From assembly GCF_027922005.1 (NCBI RefSeq), contig NZ_BSEV01000005.1, positions 327,278 to 391,277 of the forward strand: a stretch of DNA of 64,000 bases. Direction: 5' to 3'. Below the pieces are notes generated by a model. That model worked only from the letters and a program-made list of their open reading frames with translations, was not told the origin of the DNA and searched no databases. The position numbers were made by a program, and so were the translations under genes. Below, piece by piece: positions 43,152 to 50,816 of this stretch. Within the stretch, counting starts at the first letter, position 1, and each line of letters starts with the position of its first letter. This DNA is from Streptosporangium carneum. Lineage in GTDB: Bacteria; Actinomycetota; Actinomycetes; Streptosporangiales; Streptosporangiaceae.

Positions 43152-44789
43152 GTGAAAGTGCAATTGGGCGTCCTGGCGCTGGCCGGGACGCTGACGCTCG
43201 CCGCCTGCGGGGCCGACACCGGGGCTCAGAACGCGGCGGCCGGTGGCGAGGGCGGCGGCGAGGGCGGGTCGCTGGTGTGGGCGGTCGAGACGCAGCCCAT
43301 CACGTTCAACCCCCAGCAGTGGGGCCAGAACAAGGCCCGTCTGCTGGTGCACAACCAGTTCGACGCGTTGATCGCCCGGGGCAAGGACGGCGAGTTCCTG
43401 CCGTGGCTGGCCAAGTCCTGGGAGGTCTCGAAGGACGGCCTGACCTACACCTTCGAACTCCGCGAGGACGTGACCTTCCACGACGGGGAGAAGTTCGACG
43501 CCGCGTCGGTCAAGGCCAACCTCGACCAGCTGGTCTCGCCGGGCTACAACGCCGCGGTCGCCGCGATCCAGCTGCGCGACTTCTCCTCCGCGGAGGTGAC
43601 CGGGCCCTACAGCCTGAAGGTCACGCTGAAGGCGCCGGACGGCCTGTTCCTGGACTTCCTGGCCTCGCCGTACGCGGGCCAGGTCTCCCCGAAGTCACTG
43701 AAGAACGCCAAGGACCTCAAGGCGGGCGGCCCCGACCTGGTCGGCACGGGGCCGTTCATCCTGGACCGCTTCACGCCGGGCCAGGAGGCCCACTACAAGC
43801 GCAACCCGAAGTACAACTGGGCGCCCCCGAACGCGGGCCACCAGGGCCCCGCGCACCTGGCGGAGATCACCTACCGCTTCCTGCCCGAGGCGGCGGTCCG
43901 GGTCGGCGCGCTCACCTCGGGCCAGGTGCAGGTGATCGAGGGCGTGCCCGCGACCGAGCTCGGCCTGCTCAAGAGCGACCCCAAGGTGAAGGTCGAGACC
44001 AGCCTCAACTCCGGCAGCGCGTTCTCCTACTACTTCAACGTCTCCCACCCGCCGTTCGACGACAAGCGGGTACGCGAGGCCTTCAGGGACGCCGTCGACG
44101 TGGACACCGTGCTCAACTCGGTCTACCAGGGCACGGCGAAGCGGGCCTGGAGCGTCATCGGCCAGGGCAGCCCGCAGTTCTACGACGCCTCCCTGGAGAA
44201 CACCTTCGGAAACAACGCGCAGCGGGCCAACAAACTGCTCGACGAGGCGGGCTGGGACAAGCGAGACGCGGAGGGTTTCCGGGTCAAGGACGGCAAGCGG
44301 CTCACCGTCCGCTCGGTCGAGTCCGCGCCCTACGTCAGGGACCGCCGCGACATCCTCGCCCAGGCCGTCCAGGCCGCGGTCAAGCAGAGCGTGGGCATCG
44401 ACTTCCAGCCCAAGGTGGTCGACCAGGGCACCCAGCTGAAGGCCCTGCAGGAGGACCAGTACGAGGTCTTCCAGAACTCGCGCGGCGACACCGACGCGGG
44501 CGCGGCGCTCAACCTGATCCTGCCGAAGGGCGCCGCGATCAACCGCACCCACTTCGAGAACGCCGAACTCGACAAGCTGCTCGCCGACGCCTCGGCCAGC
44601 TCCGACCTGACCAGGCGCAAGGAGCTCTACGCCAAGGTGCAGAAGATCGTGGTCACCGACGAGGCGCTGCTCCTGCCGCTCTACGTGCCCGCCGACCAGG
44701 TCGCCTACGGCGCGGAAGTCACCGGGATCACCTTCGAGCCGGTCTCCGGCACCCCCAACAGTGCTTACGACATCCGGACAGGAACGTGA
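43152..44789 (+). CDS. ABC transporter substrate-binding lipoprotein, family 5
   Basis: A 545-residue peptide/nickel-type solute-binding protein. Signal peptide with lipobox LTLAAC, Gly-rich linker, then the SBP_bac_5 fold: PWLAKSWEVSKDGLTYTFEL, VTFHDGEKFDAASVKANLDQ, GTGPFILDRFTPGQEAHYKR and a typical C-terminus (LLPLYVPADQVAYG). Family 5 binds peptides, nickel chelates or small sulfur compounds such as glutathione. The frame is open far upstream, but GTG 43152 after GAGGAG gives the signal peptide. It overlaps the first permease by 4 bp. Confidence 0.93.
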   Translation: MKVQLGVLALAGTLTLAACGADTGAQNAAAGGEGGGEGGSLVWAVETQPITFNPQQWGQNKARLLVHNQFDALIARGKDGEFLPWLAKSWEVSKDGLTYTFELREDVTFHDGEKFDAASVKANLDQLVSPGYNAAVAAIQLRDFSSAEVTGPYSLKVTLKAPDGLFLDFLASPYAGQVSPKSLKNAKDLKAGGPDLVGTGPFILDRFTPGQEAHYKRNPKYNWAPPNAGHQGPAHLAEITYRFLPEAAVRVGALTSGQVQVIEGVPATELGLLKSDPKVKVETSLNSGSAFSYYFNVSHPPFDDKRVREAFRDAVDVDTVLNSVYQGTAKRAWSVIGQGSPQFYDASLENTFGNNAQRANKLLDEAGWDKRDAEGFRVKDGKRLTVRSVESAPYVRDRRDILAQAVQAAVKQSVGIDFQPKVVDQGTQLKALQEDQYEVFQNSRGDTDAGAALNLILPKGAAINRTHFENAELDKLLADASASSDLTRRKELYAKVQKIVVTDEALLLPLYVPADQVAYGAEVTGITFEPVSGTPNSAYDIRTGT

Positions 44790-45757
44790 GCACCCTCACA
44801 CTCACCCGGCGGCGGGGGCTGGCCGCCGCCGGGTGGGCAGGTCCGGTGGTCAGGCGGCTCGGAGCCGGCGTCGCCGTGCTCTGGGCCGCCGCCACCGCGG
44901 CCTACCTCGCCCTGCTGCTCGTCCCCGGCGACACCGTGGACGTCCTCATCGCCGACGGCGTCGACACCCCGGAGCGGCGGGCGCAGATCATCACGGAGTG
45001 GGGGCTCGACCGCTCGCAGGCGCGTCAGTACGTCGACTACCTGGTACGGCTCCTGCACGGAGACCTCGGCCGTTCGTACGTCCTGCAGCGCGGCGTGGGC
45101 GACCTCCTGGCCACACAGGTCGGGCCGACCATCAGGCTCGCGCTCACGGCGGCGGTCTTCGGAGTGGTGCTCGCCCTGGTGCTCGCGCTGACCACCGCGG
45201 GCCGCCGATCCTGGTTCGGCGGCCTGGCCGGAATGTCGGAGCTGGTCGCGGTCTCGATGCCGCCGTTCCTGGTCGGGCTCCTGCTGCTGGCCGTCTTCTC
45301 CTTCACCCTCGGCTGGTTCCCCGTCTCAGGGGACCGCGGGTTCGTCTCGCTGGTGCTGCCCGCCGTCGCGCTGGGACTGCAGATCTCCGGCGTCCTGGGC
45401 CAGGTCCTGCGCGAAGGACTGGAACGGGCCCTGGAGGAGCCGTTCGCGGTGACCGCCCGCTCGCGCGGCATCACCGAACGGCGGCTCGTCGCCGGGCACG
45501 CCCTGCGCCACGCGCTGCTGCCCGCCGTCACCCTCACCGGCTGGTTCGTCGGAGTCCTGTTCGGCGGGGCGATCATCGTCGAGGCCGTCTTCGGCCGCCC
45601 CGGCCTCGGCCAGCTCACCCTCTCGGCGGTGACCGGCAAGGACATGCCCGTGGTCATGGCGCTCATCCTGCTGTCGGCCGTGGTCTACGTGACGGTCAGC
45701 ACCATCGTCGACCTCTCCTACCTCCTGATCGACCCCCGGCTGAGGAGGAGCGGATGA
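44786..45757 (+). CDS. ABC transporter permease (DppB type)
   Basis: A 323-residue inner-membrane permease with about six spans. The N-terminal LLLVPGDTVDVLIAD and DYLVRLLHGDLGRSYVLQRG blocks are typical of DppB/OppB. The EAA loop is RSRGITERRLVAGHALRHAL. GTG 44786 overlaps the SBP stop (GTGA), and its own stop overlaps the second permease start. It pairs with that permease to form the channel. Confidence 0.93.
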   Translation: MSTLTLTRRRGLAAAGWAGPVVRRLGAGVAVLWAAATAAYLALLLVPGDTVDVLIADGVDTPERRAQIITEWGLDRSQARQYVDYLVRLLHGDLGRSYVLQRGVGDLLATQVGPTIRLALTAAVFGVVLALVLALTTAGRRSWFGGLAGMSELVAVSMPPFLVGLLLLAVFSFTLGWFPVSGDRGFVSLVLPAVALGLQISGVLGQVLREGLERALEEPFAVTARSRGITERRLVAGHALRHALLPAVTLTGWFVGVLFGGAIIVEAVFGRPGLGQLTLSAVTGKDMPVVMALILLSAVVYVTVSTIVDLSYLLIDPRLRRSG

Positions 45758-46839
45758 CCATCTTCGACAAGGAGTCGGCCTTCGGCCACGAGCCGGGCAG
45801 GACCGTGCCTCCGGCGCGCCGGGCGGCCGACGACGCCGACCTTCCCGGCCTGACCCTCGGCTCCGCCGGTGAGCCCGGCGGCAGGCGGGGCGGCGAGCCC
45901 CACGGGGGGCCGTCGGCCGTGGCGCCCCCGCCCCCCGCCGTCGCCGCCTCCGCCTCTCCCGCTTCCCCCGGCGTTCCCGTCTTCCCCGCTTCCTCCGCCG
46001 TCCTCGCCTCCGCCGCACCGGTCAGGCGCCGGTACGGCCTGCGTCCGGGGCTGGTCGCCCCGCTGCTGTTCCTGGTCGTCGCCGCGGTCGCGGCCCTCGC
46101 CCCGGGACTGCTGAGCGGAACGGACCCGCTGGCCGCGGACCCACTGCACGCGCTCGCCCCACCGAGCGCCGAGCACTGGTTCGGCACCGACCACCTCGGC
46201 CGCGACGTGCTGGCCCGCATCGTCCACGGCGCCGGGCACTCGCTGGCCATCGGCGCGGCGGCGATCCTGTTCGCCGCCGTCGCGGGGACCGTCCTCGGCG
46301 CGCTGGCCGGGCTGTCCCCCCGCTATCTCGACGAGGTGTTCAGCCGCCTGTTCGACATCCTGGCCACCTTTCCCGAACTGCTGCTGGCCCTGCTGGTCAT
46401 CAGCGTCACCGGACCGGGCACCGGCAACGTGATCCTCGCGATCGGGCTGGTCCAGCTTCCGAACTACGCCCGCGTGATCAGGGCGCAGACCTTCGTGGTC
46501 CGCCGGTCGGGATACGTCGAACAGGCCGTCACCTTCGGCCTGCCCAGGCCGGTCCTGATCCTGCGCCACGTGCTGCCGAACGTCCTGGGCCCGCTGCCGG
46601 TGATCGCCACGATCGGCATGGGCACCGCCATCATCGCGACCTCGGGACTCAGCTTCCTCGGCCTGGGCCCGCTGCCGCCCAGCCCCGAGTGGGGCTCGAT
46701 GCTGGCCGAGGCCCGCAACTACCTGCGCGTCGCGTGGTGGACCGTCCTCTTCCCCGGCCTGGCCGTCACGCTGAGCGTCGTCAGCCTGACCCTGGTCGGC
46801 AGACACCTTCAGCGCCGTTTCGAGAGGAGACTCCCATGA
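45754..46839 (+). CDS. ABC transporter permease (DppC type) with long Ala/Pro N-terminus
   Basis: A 361-residue permease. The core (about 88-361) shows DppC signatures: SAEHWFGTDHLGRDVLARIV, YVEQAVTFGLPRPVLILRHV as EAA loop, and the final GRHLQRRFERRL. Unlike typical DppC, about 85 residues precede the first span, with a low-complexity Ala/Pro/Ser stretch (VAPPPPAVAASASPASPG). ATG 45754 overlaps the upstream stop and follows GAGGAG, so the long tail is likely translated. Confidence 0.93.
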   Translation: MTIFDKESAFGHEPGRTVPPARRAADDADLPGLTLGSAGEPGGRRGGEPHGGPSAVAPPPPAVAASASPASPGVPVFPASSAVLASAAPVRRRYGLRPGLVAPLLFLVVAAVAALAPGLLSGTDPLAADPLHALAPPSAEHWFGTDHLGRDVLARIVHGAGHSLAIGAAAILFAAVAGTVLGALAGLSPRYLDEVFSRLFDILATFPELLLALLVISVTGPGTGNVILAIGLVQLPNYARVIRAQTFVVRRSGYVEQAVTFGLPRPVLILRHVLPNVLGPLPVIATIGMGTAIIATSGLSFLGLGPLPPSPEWGSMLAEARNYLRVAWWTVLFPGLAVTLSVVSLTLVGRHLQRRFERRLP

Positions 46840-48446
46840 GCCTCATCGAGGTCGAGGACCTGCGGGTGGCCTTCCCCAAGGCAGGGGTGCAAGCCGTACG
46901 GGGGGTGAGCCTGTCGATCGCCGAGGGCGAGTGCGTGGCGATCGTCGGGGAGTCGGGCTCGGGCAAGAGCGTCACGGCCAGGACCCTGGTCGGGCTGACC
47001 GGCCCCGGCGCGACCGTCACGGCGGGAAGGTTCAGCGTGAAGGGCAGGGACGCGCTCCGGTTCGGGCAACGCGGCTGGCGGCGGCTGCGCGGCAGGTTCG
47101 CCGGGCTGGTGCTGCAGGACGCGCTCGTCTCGCTCGACCCGCTTCGCAGGGTCGGCGACGAGATCGCCGAGGTGCTCGCCGCCCACGACGTCGTGCCGCG
47201 CGCGGGCCGGGCCGCGAAGGCCCTCGAACTGCTCGAGGCGGTCGGCGTGCCGGAGCCCGAACTGCGTGCACGGCAGTACGCCCACCAGCTGTCCGGCGGC
47301 CTCCGCCAGCGCGCGCTGATCGCCTCGGCCATCGCCGCGGACCCTCCGCTGCTCATCGCCGACGAGCCGACGACCGCGCTCGACGTCACCGTGCAGGCCC
47401 AGATCCTGCGCCTGCTGGCCGCGCGCAAGGCCCAGGGCACCGCGCTGCTGATGATCAGCCACGACCTGGCGGTGGTCTCCTCCATCGCCGACCGGGTGCT
47501 GGTCATGAAGGACGGGGTGGTCGTCGAGGAGGGGCCGACCGCCCGCGTGCTGTCCGACCCCGACGACGACTACACCAAGCTGCTGCTGGCCGCCGTCCCC
47601 TCGGCCGCCTCGCGCGGCACCCGCCTGTCGGCGATCGCCACCGGAGGCGTCTCACTGCGCACCCCGCTGCCGGAGCGGAAGGTCGACCACGGCTCGCCGG
47701 TCGTCGAGGTCTCCCGCCTCTGCGCCGCCTACGGCCCCCGCAAGGTGGTCGACGACGTCTCCTTCGAGGTGCACGCGGGGGAGACCGTCGGCATCGTGGG
47801 AGAGTCGGGGTCGGGCAAGACGACCGTCGCCCGGCTCGTCCTCGGCCTCATGACGCCCGTCTCCGGGCAGGTGCGGCTGAACGGAACCCCCTGGTCGACG
47901 GTCTCCGAACGAGAGCGGCGTCCCCGCCGCTCGAGCGTCCAGCTGATCTCGCAGAACCCCCTCGACTCCTTCGATCCCCGCTACACCGTCGGCCGCCTGA
48001 TCGCCGAGCCCCTCGGCGGACCGTCGCGGGAGCGCAGGGACCGCGTGGCCGAACTGCTGGCCAGGGTCGGGCTGCCCGCCGACCTCATGACGAGCCACCC
48101 CCGCCGTCTGTCCGGCGGACAGCGTCAGCGGGTCGCCATCGCCAGGGCCCTGGCCCCGCAGCCCCAGGTGCTCGTCTGCGACGAACCGGTCTCCGCGCTG
48201 GACGTCTCGATCCAGGCGCAGGTGCTCGACCTCCTCGGGGAGATCCAGGCCGCCGACGGAACCGCCCTGATCTTCATTTCCCACGACCTCGGAGTGGTCC
48301 ACCACATCAGCGACCGCGTCCTGGTCATGCGCGACGGACAGGTCGTCGAGGACGGGCACGTGGACGAGGTGTTCTTCCTGCCCAAGCACGACTACACCAG
48401 GGAACTGCTCGGCGCGGTCCCCAAACTGGTCTCCGCCGAGCTCTGA
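46836..48446 (+). CDS. ABC transporter ATPase, fused double NBD (DppD-DppF type)
   Basis: A 536-residue protein with two complete ATPase modules. Module 1 has Walker A GESGSGKS at about 38-45, signature LSGGLRQR and Walker B LLIADEPTTALD. Module 2 has Walker A GESGSGKT near 322, signature LSGGQRQR and VLVCDEPVSALD. It powers import by the two permeases. ATG 46836 overlaps the upstream stop, closing the operon. The 3' end overlaps the convergent MFS gene by 55 bp. Confidence 0.95.
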   Translation: MSLIEVEDLRVAFPKAGVQAVRGVSLSIAEGECVAIVGESGSGKSVTARTLVGLTGPGATVTAGRFSVKGRDALRFGQRGWRRLRGRFAGLVLQDALVSLDPLRRVGDEIAEVLAAHDVVPRAGRAAKALELLEAVGVPEPELRARQYAHQLSGGLRQRALIASAIAADPPLLIADEPTTALDVTVQAQILRLLAARKAQGTALLMISHDLAVVSSIADRVLVMKDGVVVEEGPTARVLSDPDDDYTKLLLAAVPSAASRGTRLSAIATGGVSLRTPLPERKVDHGSPVVEVSRLCAAYGPRKVVDDVSFEVHAGETVGIVGESGSGKTTVARLVLGLMTPVSGQVRLNGTPWSTVSERERRPRRSSVQLISQNPLDSFDPRYTVGRLIAEPLGGPSRERRDRVAELLARVGLPADLMTSHPRRLSGGQRQRVAIARALAPQPQVLVCDEPVSALDVSIQAQVLDLLGEIQAADGTALIFISHDLGVVHHISDRVLVMRDGQVVEDGHVDEVFFLPKHDYTRELLGAVPKLVSAEL

Positions 48447-49648
48447 CCGAGACGGCGGATGTCGGGCAGGAGCAGGACCCCCAGGCAGGGAAGCGCGATC
48501 ACGGCCGCCGCGCCGTACAGGGCGGGGGCCGTGCCGACCGCGCCCGCCAGCGGCCCCGCCAGGGCCATGCCGAGAGGGGTCAGCCCGATCGAGAGCATCC
48601 AGTCGTAGGCGGACACCCGGGAGATCGCCTCGGCGGGGATGTGCTCCTGCACGGCGGTCTCCCACAGGGGCGACATGAAGGCCAGACCTCCCGTCATCAG
48701 CCCGTAGGCCGCCGCGACGGCCAGGGCGGGCGCGCCGGCGGCGAGCAGGGTCAGGGGCAGCGCGCCCAGCGCCAGCGCCAGGTTGGCCGCGACCAGCGGC
48801 CGCCTGGGCCGGGCCCGCAGCGCCAGCAGCGCGCCGCACAGCGCGCCCACCGTGCCGCCCTGTACGATCGTGCCCCACGCCAGCTCACCGCCGAGGCTGA
48901 CGACGGCGACCACGGGGCCGATGGTGACCAGGGCGCAGCGGCCCAGGTTCCACAGGGAGTGGCCCACGAGGTTCGTCCAGTACCAGCGGTGACGGCGCAG
49001 CTCCGCCCATCCGTCGGCGAGCTGCCGGGTGAAGCGCTCATGCGGCGCGGGCGCGATCGGCGTGAGCCTGAGGCGGCCCAGCAGAGCCGCGCTGGCCAGG
49101 AACGTCACGGCGTCCAGGACCAGGGCCCAGCCCGCCCCCACGGTCAGCGTGACGGCGGTGGCGATGCCCGGGCCGAGCAGCACCGAGCCGCGCTGCGCGA
49201 TCGCCATGAGCGCGTTGGCCCGGGGGAGGTGCTCGGGCGCGACGGTCGCGGGCACCAGGCCGGCCGTGGCGGGCAGGAAGAACGCCGACGCGGCCCCCGA
49301 GACGGCGGCCAGCGCCGCCAGGTGGACGACCTCGACCCCGCCGACGATCAGCTCGACGCCCATGACGGCATGGGTGAGCCCGCGGACCAGGTCCGCGACC
49401 AGCATCACGCGCTGGCGGGGCAGCCGGTCGGCCCAGACGCCGCCGGGCAGCATCAGCGCCACGGTCGCGACCGACTGGGCCGCGAGCACCACGCCGAGGT
49501 CGGTGGCCGAGCCGGTGGCGGTGACGATCGCCAGGGCGAGGGCGACGGAGGTGACGGCGTCACCGACGTGCGACAGGCTCTGCCCGGTCCACAGCAGGCG
49601 GAAACGGGGATCTCGCAGGGGGGCCCAGGTGTCTCGGAGAAGCGTCAT
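48392..49648 (-). CDS. MFS transporter (exporter type)
   Basis: A 418-residue major facilitator with about twelve spans, resembling EntS-like and actinobacterial drug exporters. FRLLWTGQSLSHVGDAVTSV opens it; the loop 2-3 motif is PGGVWADRLPRQRVMLVADL. Two halves are joined by a cytoplasmic Arg/His-rich loop near 195-215. A MarR regulator diverges about 300 bp away, and an AT-rich inverted repeat lies 25 bp upstream, so MarR repression of export is likely. The substrate is unknown. It overlaps the ABC ATPase gene tail to tail. Confidence 0.9.
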   Translation of the reverse strand: MTLLRDTWAPLRDPRFRLLWTGQSLSHVGDAVTSVALALAIVTATGSATDLGVVLAAQSVATVALMLPGGVWADRLPRQRVMLVADLVRGLTHAVMGVELIVGGVEVVHLAALAAVSGAASAFFLPATAGLVPATVAPEHLPRANALMAIAQRGSVLLGPGIATAVTLTVGAGWALVLDAVTFLASAALLGRLRLTPIAPAPHERFTRQLADGWAELRRHRWYWTNLVGHSLWNLGRCALVTIGPVVAVVSLGGELAWGTIVQGGTVGALCGALLALRARPRRPLVAANLALALGALPLTLLAAGAPALAVAAAYGLMTGGLAFMSPLWETAVQEHIPAEAISRVSAYDWMLSIGLTPLGMALAGPLAGAVGTAPALYGAAAVIALPCLGVLLLPDIRRLGQSSAETSLGTAPSSSLV

Positions 49649-49673
49649 GGGCCAGAAGTTACTACGATCTCAA

Positions 49674-49691
49674 AATATATGCATTCATATT
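49674..49691. promoter_or_regulatory. AT-rich inverted repeat, candidate MarR operator
   Basis: AATAT (49674-49678) and ATATT (49687-49691) flank ATGCATTC, within a markedly AT-rich patch 25 bp upstream of the MFS start. Such symmetric AT-rich sites are typical of MarR operators. Confidence 0.5.
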
Positions 49692-49945
49692 AATTGTGGA
49701 CGGGGGCTCGTGGGTCACGGGGCCGAGGGGACCCCGGCCGGGCGGGTCCGGGAAGCCAGGGCGTCTTCGGTCTTCGGTCTTCGGCAAGGCCGGACGCCTC
49801 CGGGAGGCCTGAGCGCCCGCCCGAGTACGGAGAGTCGGCGCGCGCCGGGGCGGGAGCGCCGGGGCGGGACGACGCGGAGCGAGGCGGTGTGCCGGGGCCG
49901 GAGCGAGAGCGGGATGGGCCGGGGGCGGCCGTTACCCTGTGGGGC

Positions 49946-50479
49946 ATGTCAGAGCCCGACTCCATCGACCGTCACATCGCGCACTGGTCACGCGAGCTGT
50001 CGGATCTCGACCCTCAGCTTGAGGGGATCGTCACCCGCATGCAGATGCTCGTGCGGTTGCTGAAACGGAAGAAGGACATCTGGCTGGCCGAGGGCGGACT
50101 CAAGCCCTGGGAGTTCGACGTGCTCCACCACCTGGTCGCGGCCGGGCCGCCCTACCGGGTGTCTCCCACACTGCTGGCCGAGCAGCTCGACACCCACCCG
50201 GCGACCCTGACCAACCGGCTCGACCGCATCGAGGAGGCCGGATACATCCGCCGCGAGCACGACCCCTCCGACCGCCGCCGCCTGCTCGTCGCACTGACCT
50301 CCGCCGGACGCGCGGTCTGGCAGGAGCGGATGGACGAGGGAGACAGGACGGAACGGGCCCTGCTCGGCACGCTCACCTCCGAGGAGCGCGAGCTGCTCGA
50401 CGACCTGCTGCGACGTCTCGTCCAGGGAGCGGAGGCGGAAGGGCCCCCGCTCATGCCCGACTGGTCCTCGGGCGGATGA
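49946..50479 (+). CDS. MarR-family transcriptional regulator
   Basis: A 177-residue winged-helix regulator. WEFDVLHHLVAAGPPYRVSP leads into the recognition helix LLAEQLDTHPATLTNRLDRI, and the wing is REHDPSDRRRLLVALTSAG, a textbook MarR pattern. The frame is open upstream, but ATG 49946 gives the natural N-terminus. It diverges from the MFS exporter, its likely target. The preceding 250 bp, apart from the AT-rich patch, is GC-rich and featureless. Confidence 0.92.
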   Translation: MSEPDSIDRHIAHWSRELSDLDPQLEGIVTRMQMLVRLLKRKKDIWLAEGGLKPWEFDVLHHLVAAGPPYRVSPTLLAEQLDTHPATLTNRLDRIEEAGYIRREHDPSDRRRLLVALTSAGRAVWQERMDEGDRTERALLGTLTSEERELLDDLLRRLVQGAEAEGPPLMPDWSSGG

Positions 50480-50816
50480 CGCCTGCCTGCGCGGGGCGCC
50501 CTTGGAGGGCATGGAACGGCGGATGCGCCGGTCGGTGGGCTGTCGCCGCGTGGGAACCGGGGTGCGGGGCACGGGTGTGAATCGGATACCGGTGGGGGCG
50601 TGGAACGGCGGTGGGCGCGCCGGTCGGCCGGCTGCCGACTGCCGGGTGGGCGGCCGGGGCGCGGGCGTAAACCGGATGCCGGGGCGGGGACGGGCTCGTT
50701 AGCATGAGGGCATGACGACTCCGGTGACGATGCCCCGCTGACCGCGGGTCGCGGACGTCTTCCAGAGGCCCTGAGACGGGGCCTCGACGCTTCTCGGAGC
50801 CCCCATGGAGGTTCCG
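50480..50816 (+). other. Intergenic leader region before methionyl-tRNA synthetase
   Basis: Two imperfect copies of a roughly 30-bp word (around 50563 and 50649; gtgtgaatcggataccgg versus gcgtaaaccggatgccgg) lie here, then a short upstream reading frame and two hairpins. No other gene is seen. Confidence 0.5.
50712..50741 (+). promoter_or_regulatory. Possible leader peptide and attenuator upstream of metG
   Basis: An AGGG-preceded ATG opens a 9-codon frame, MTTPVTMPR. Right after its stop are a CCGCG/CGCGG hairpin (50742-50754) and a GAGGCCC/GGGCCTC hairpin (50765-50785), then the metG start. Two Met codons and stacked hairpins suggest attenuation or translational coupling. Confidence 0.4.
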
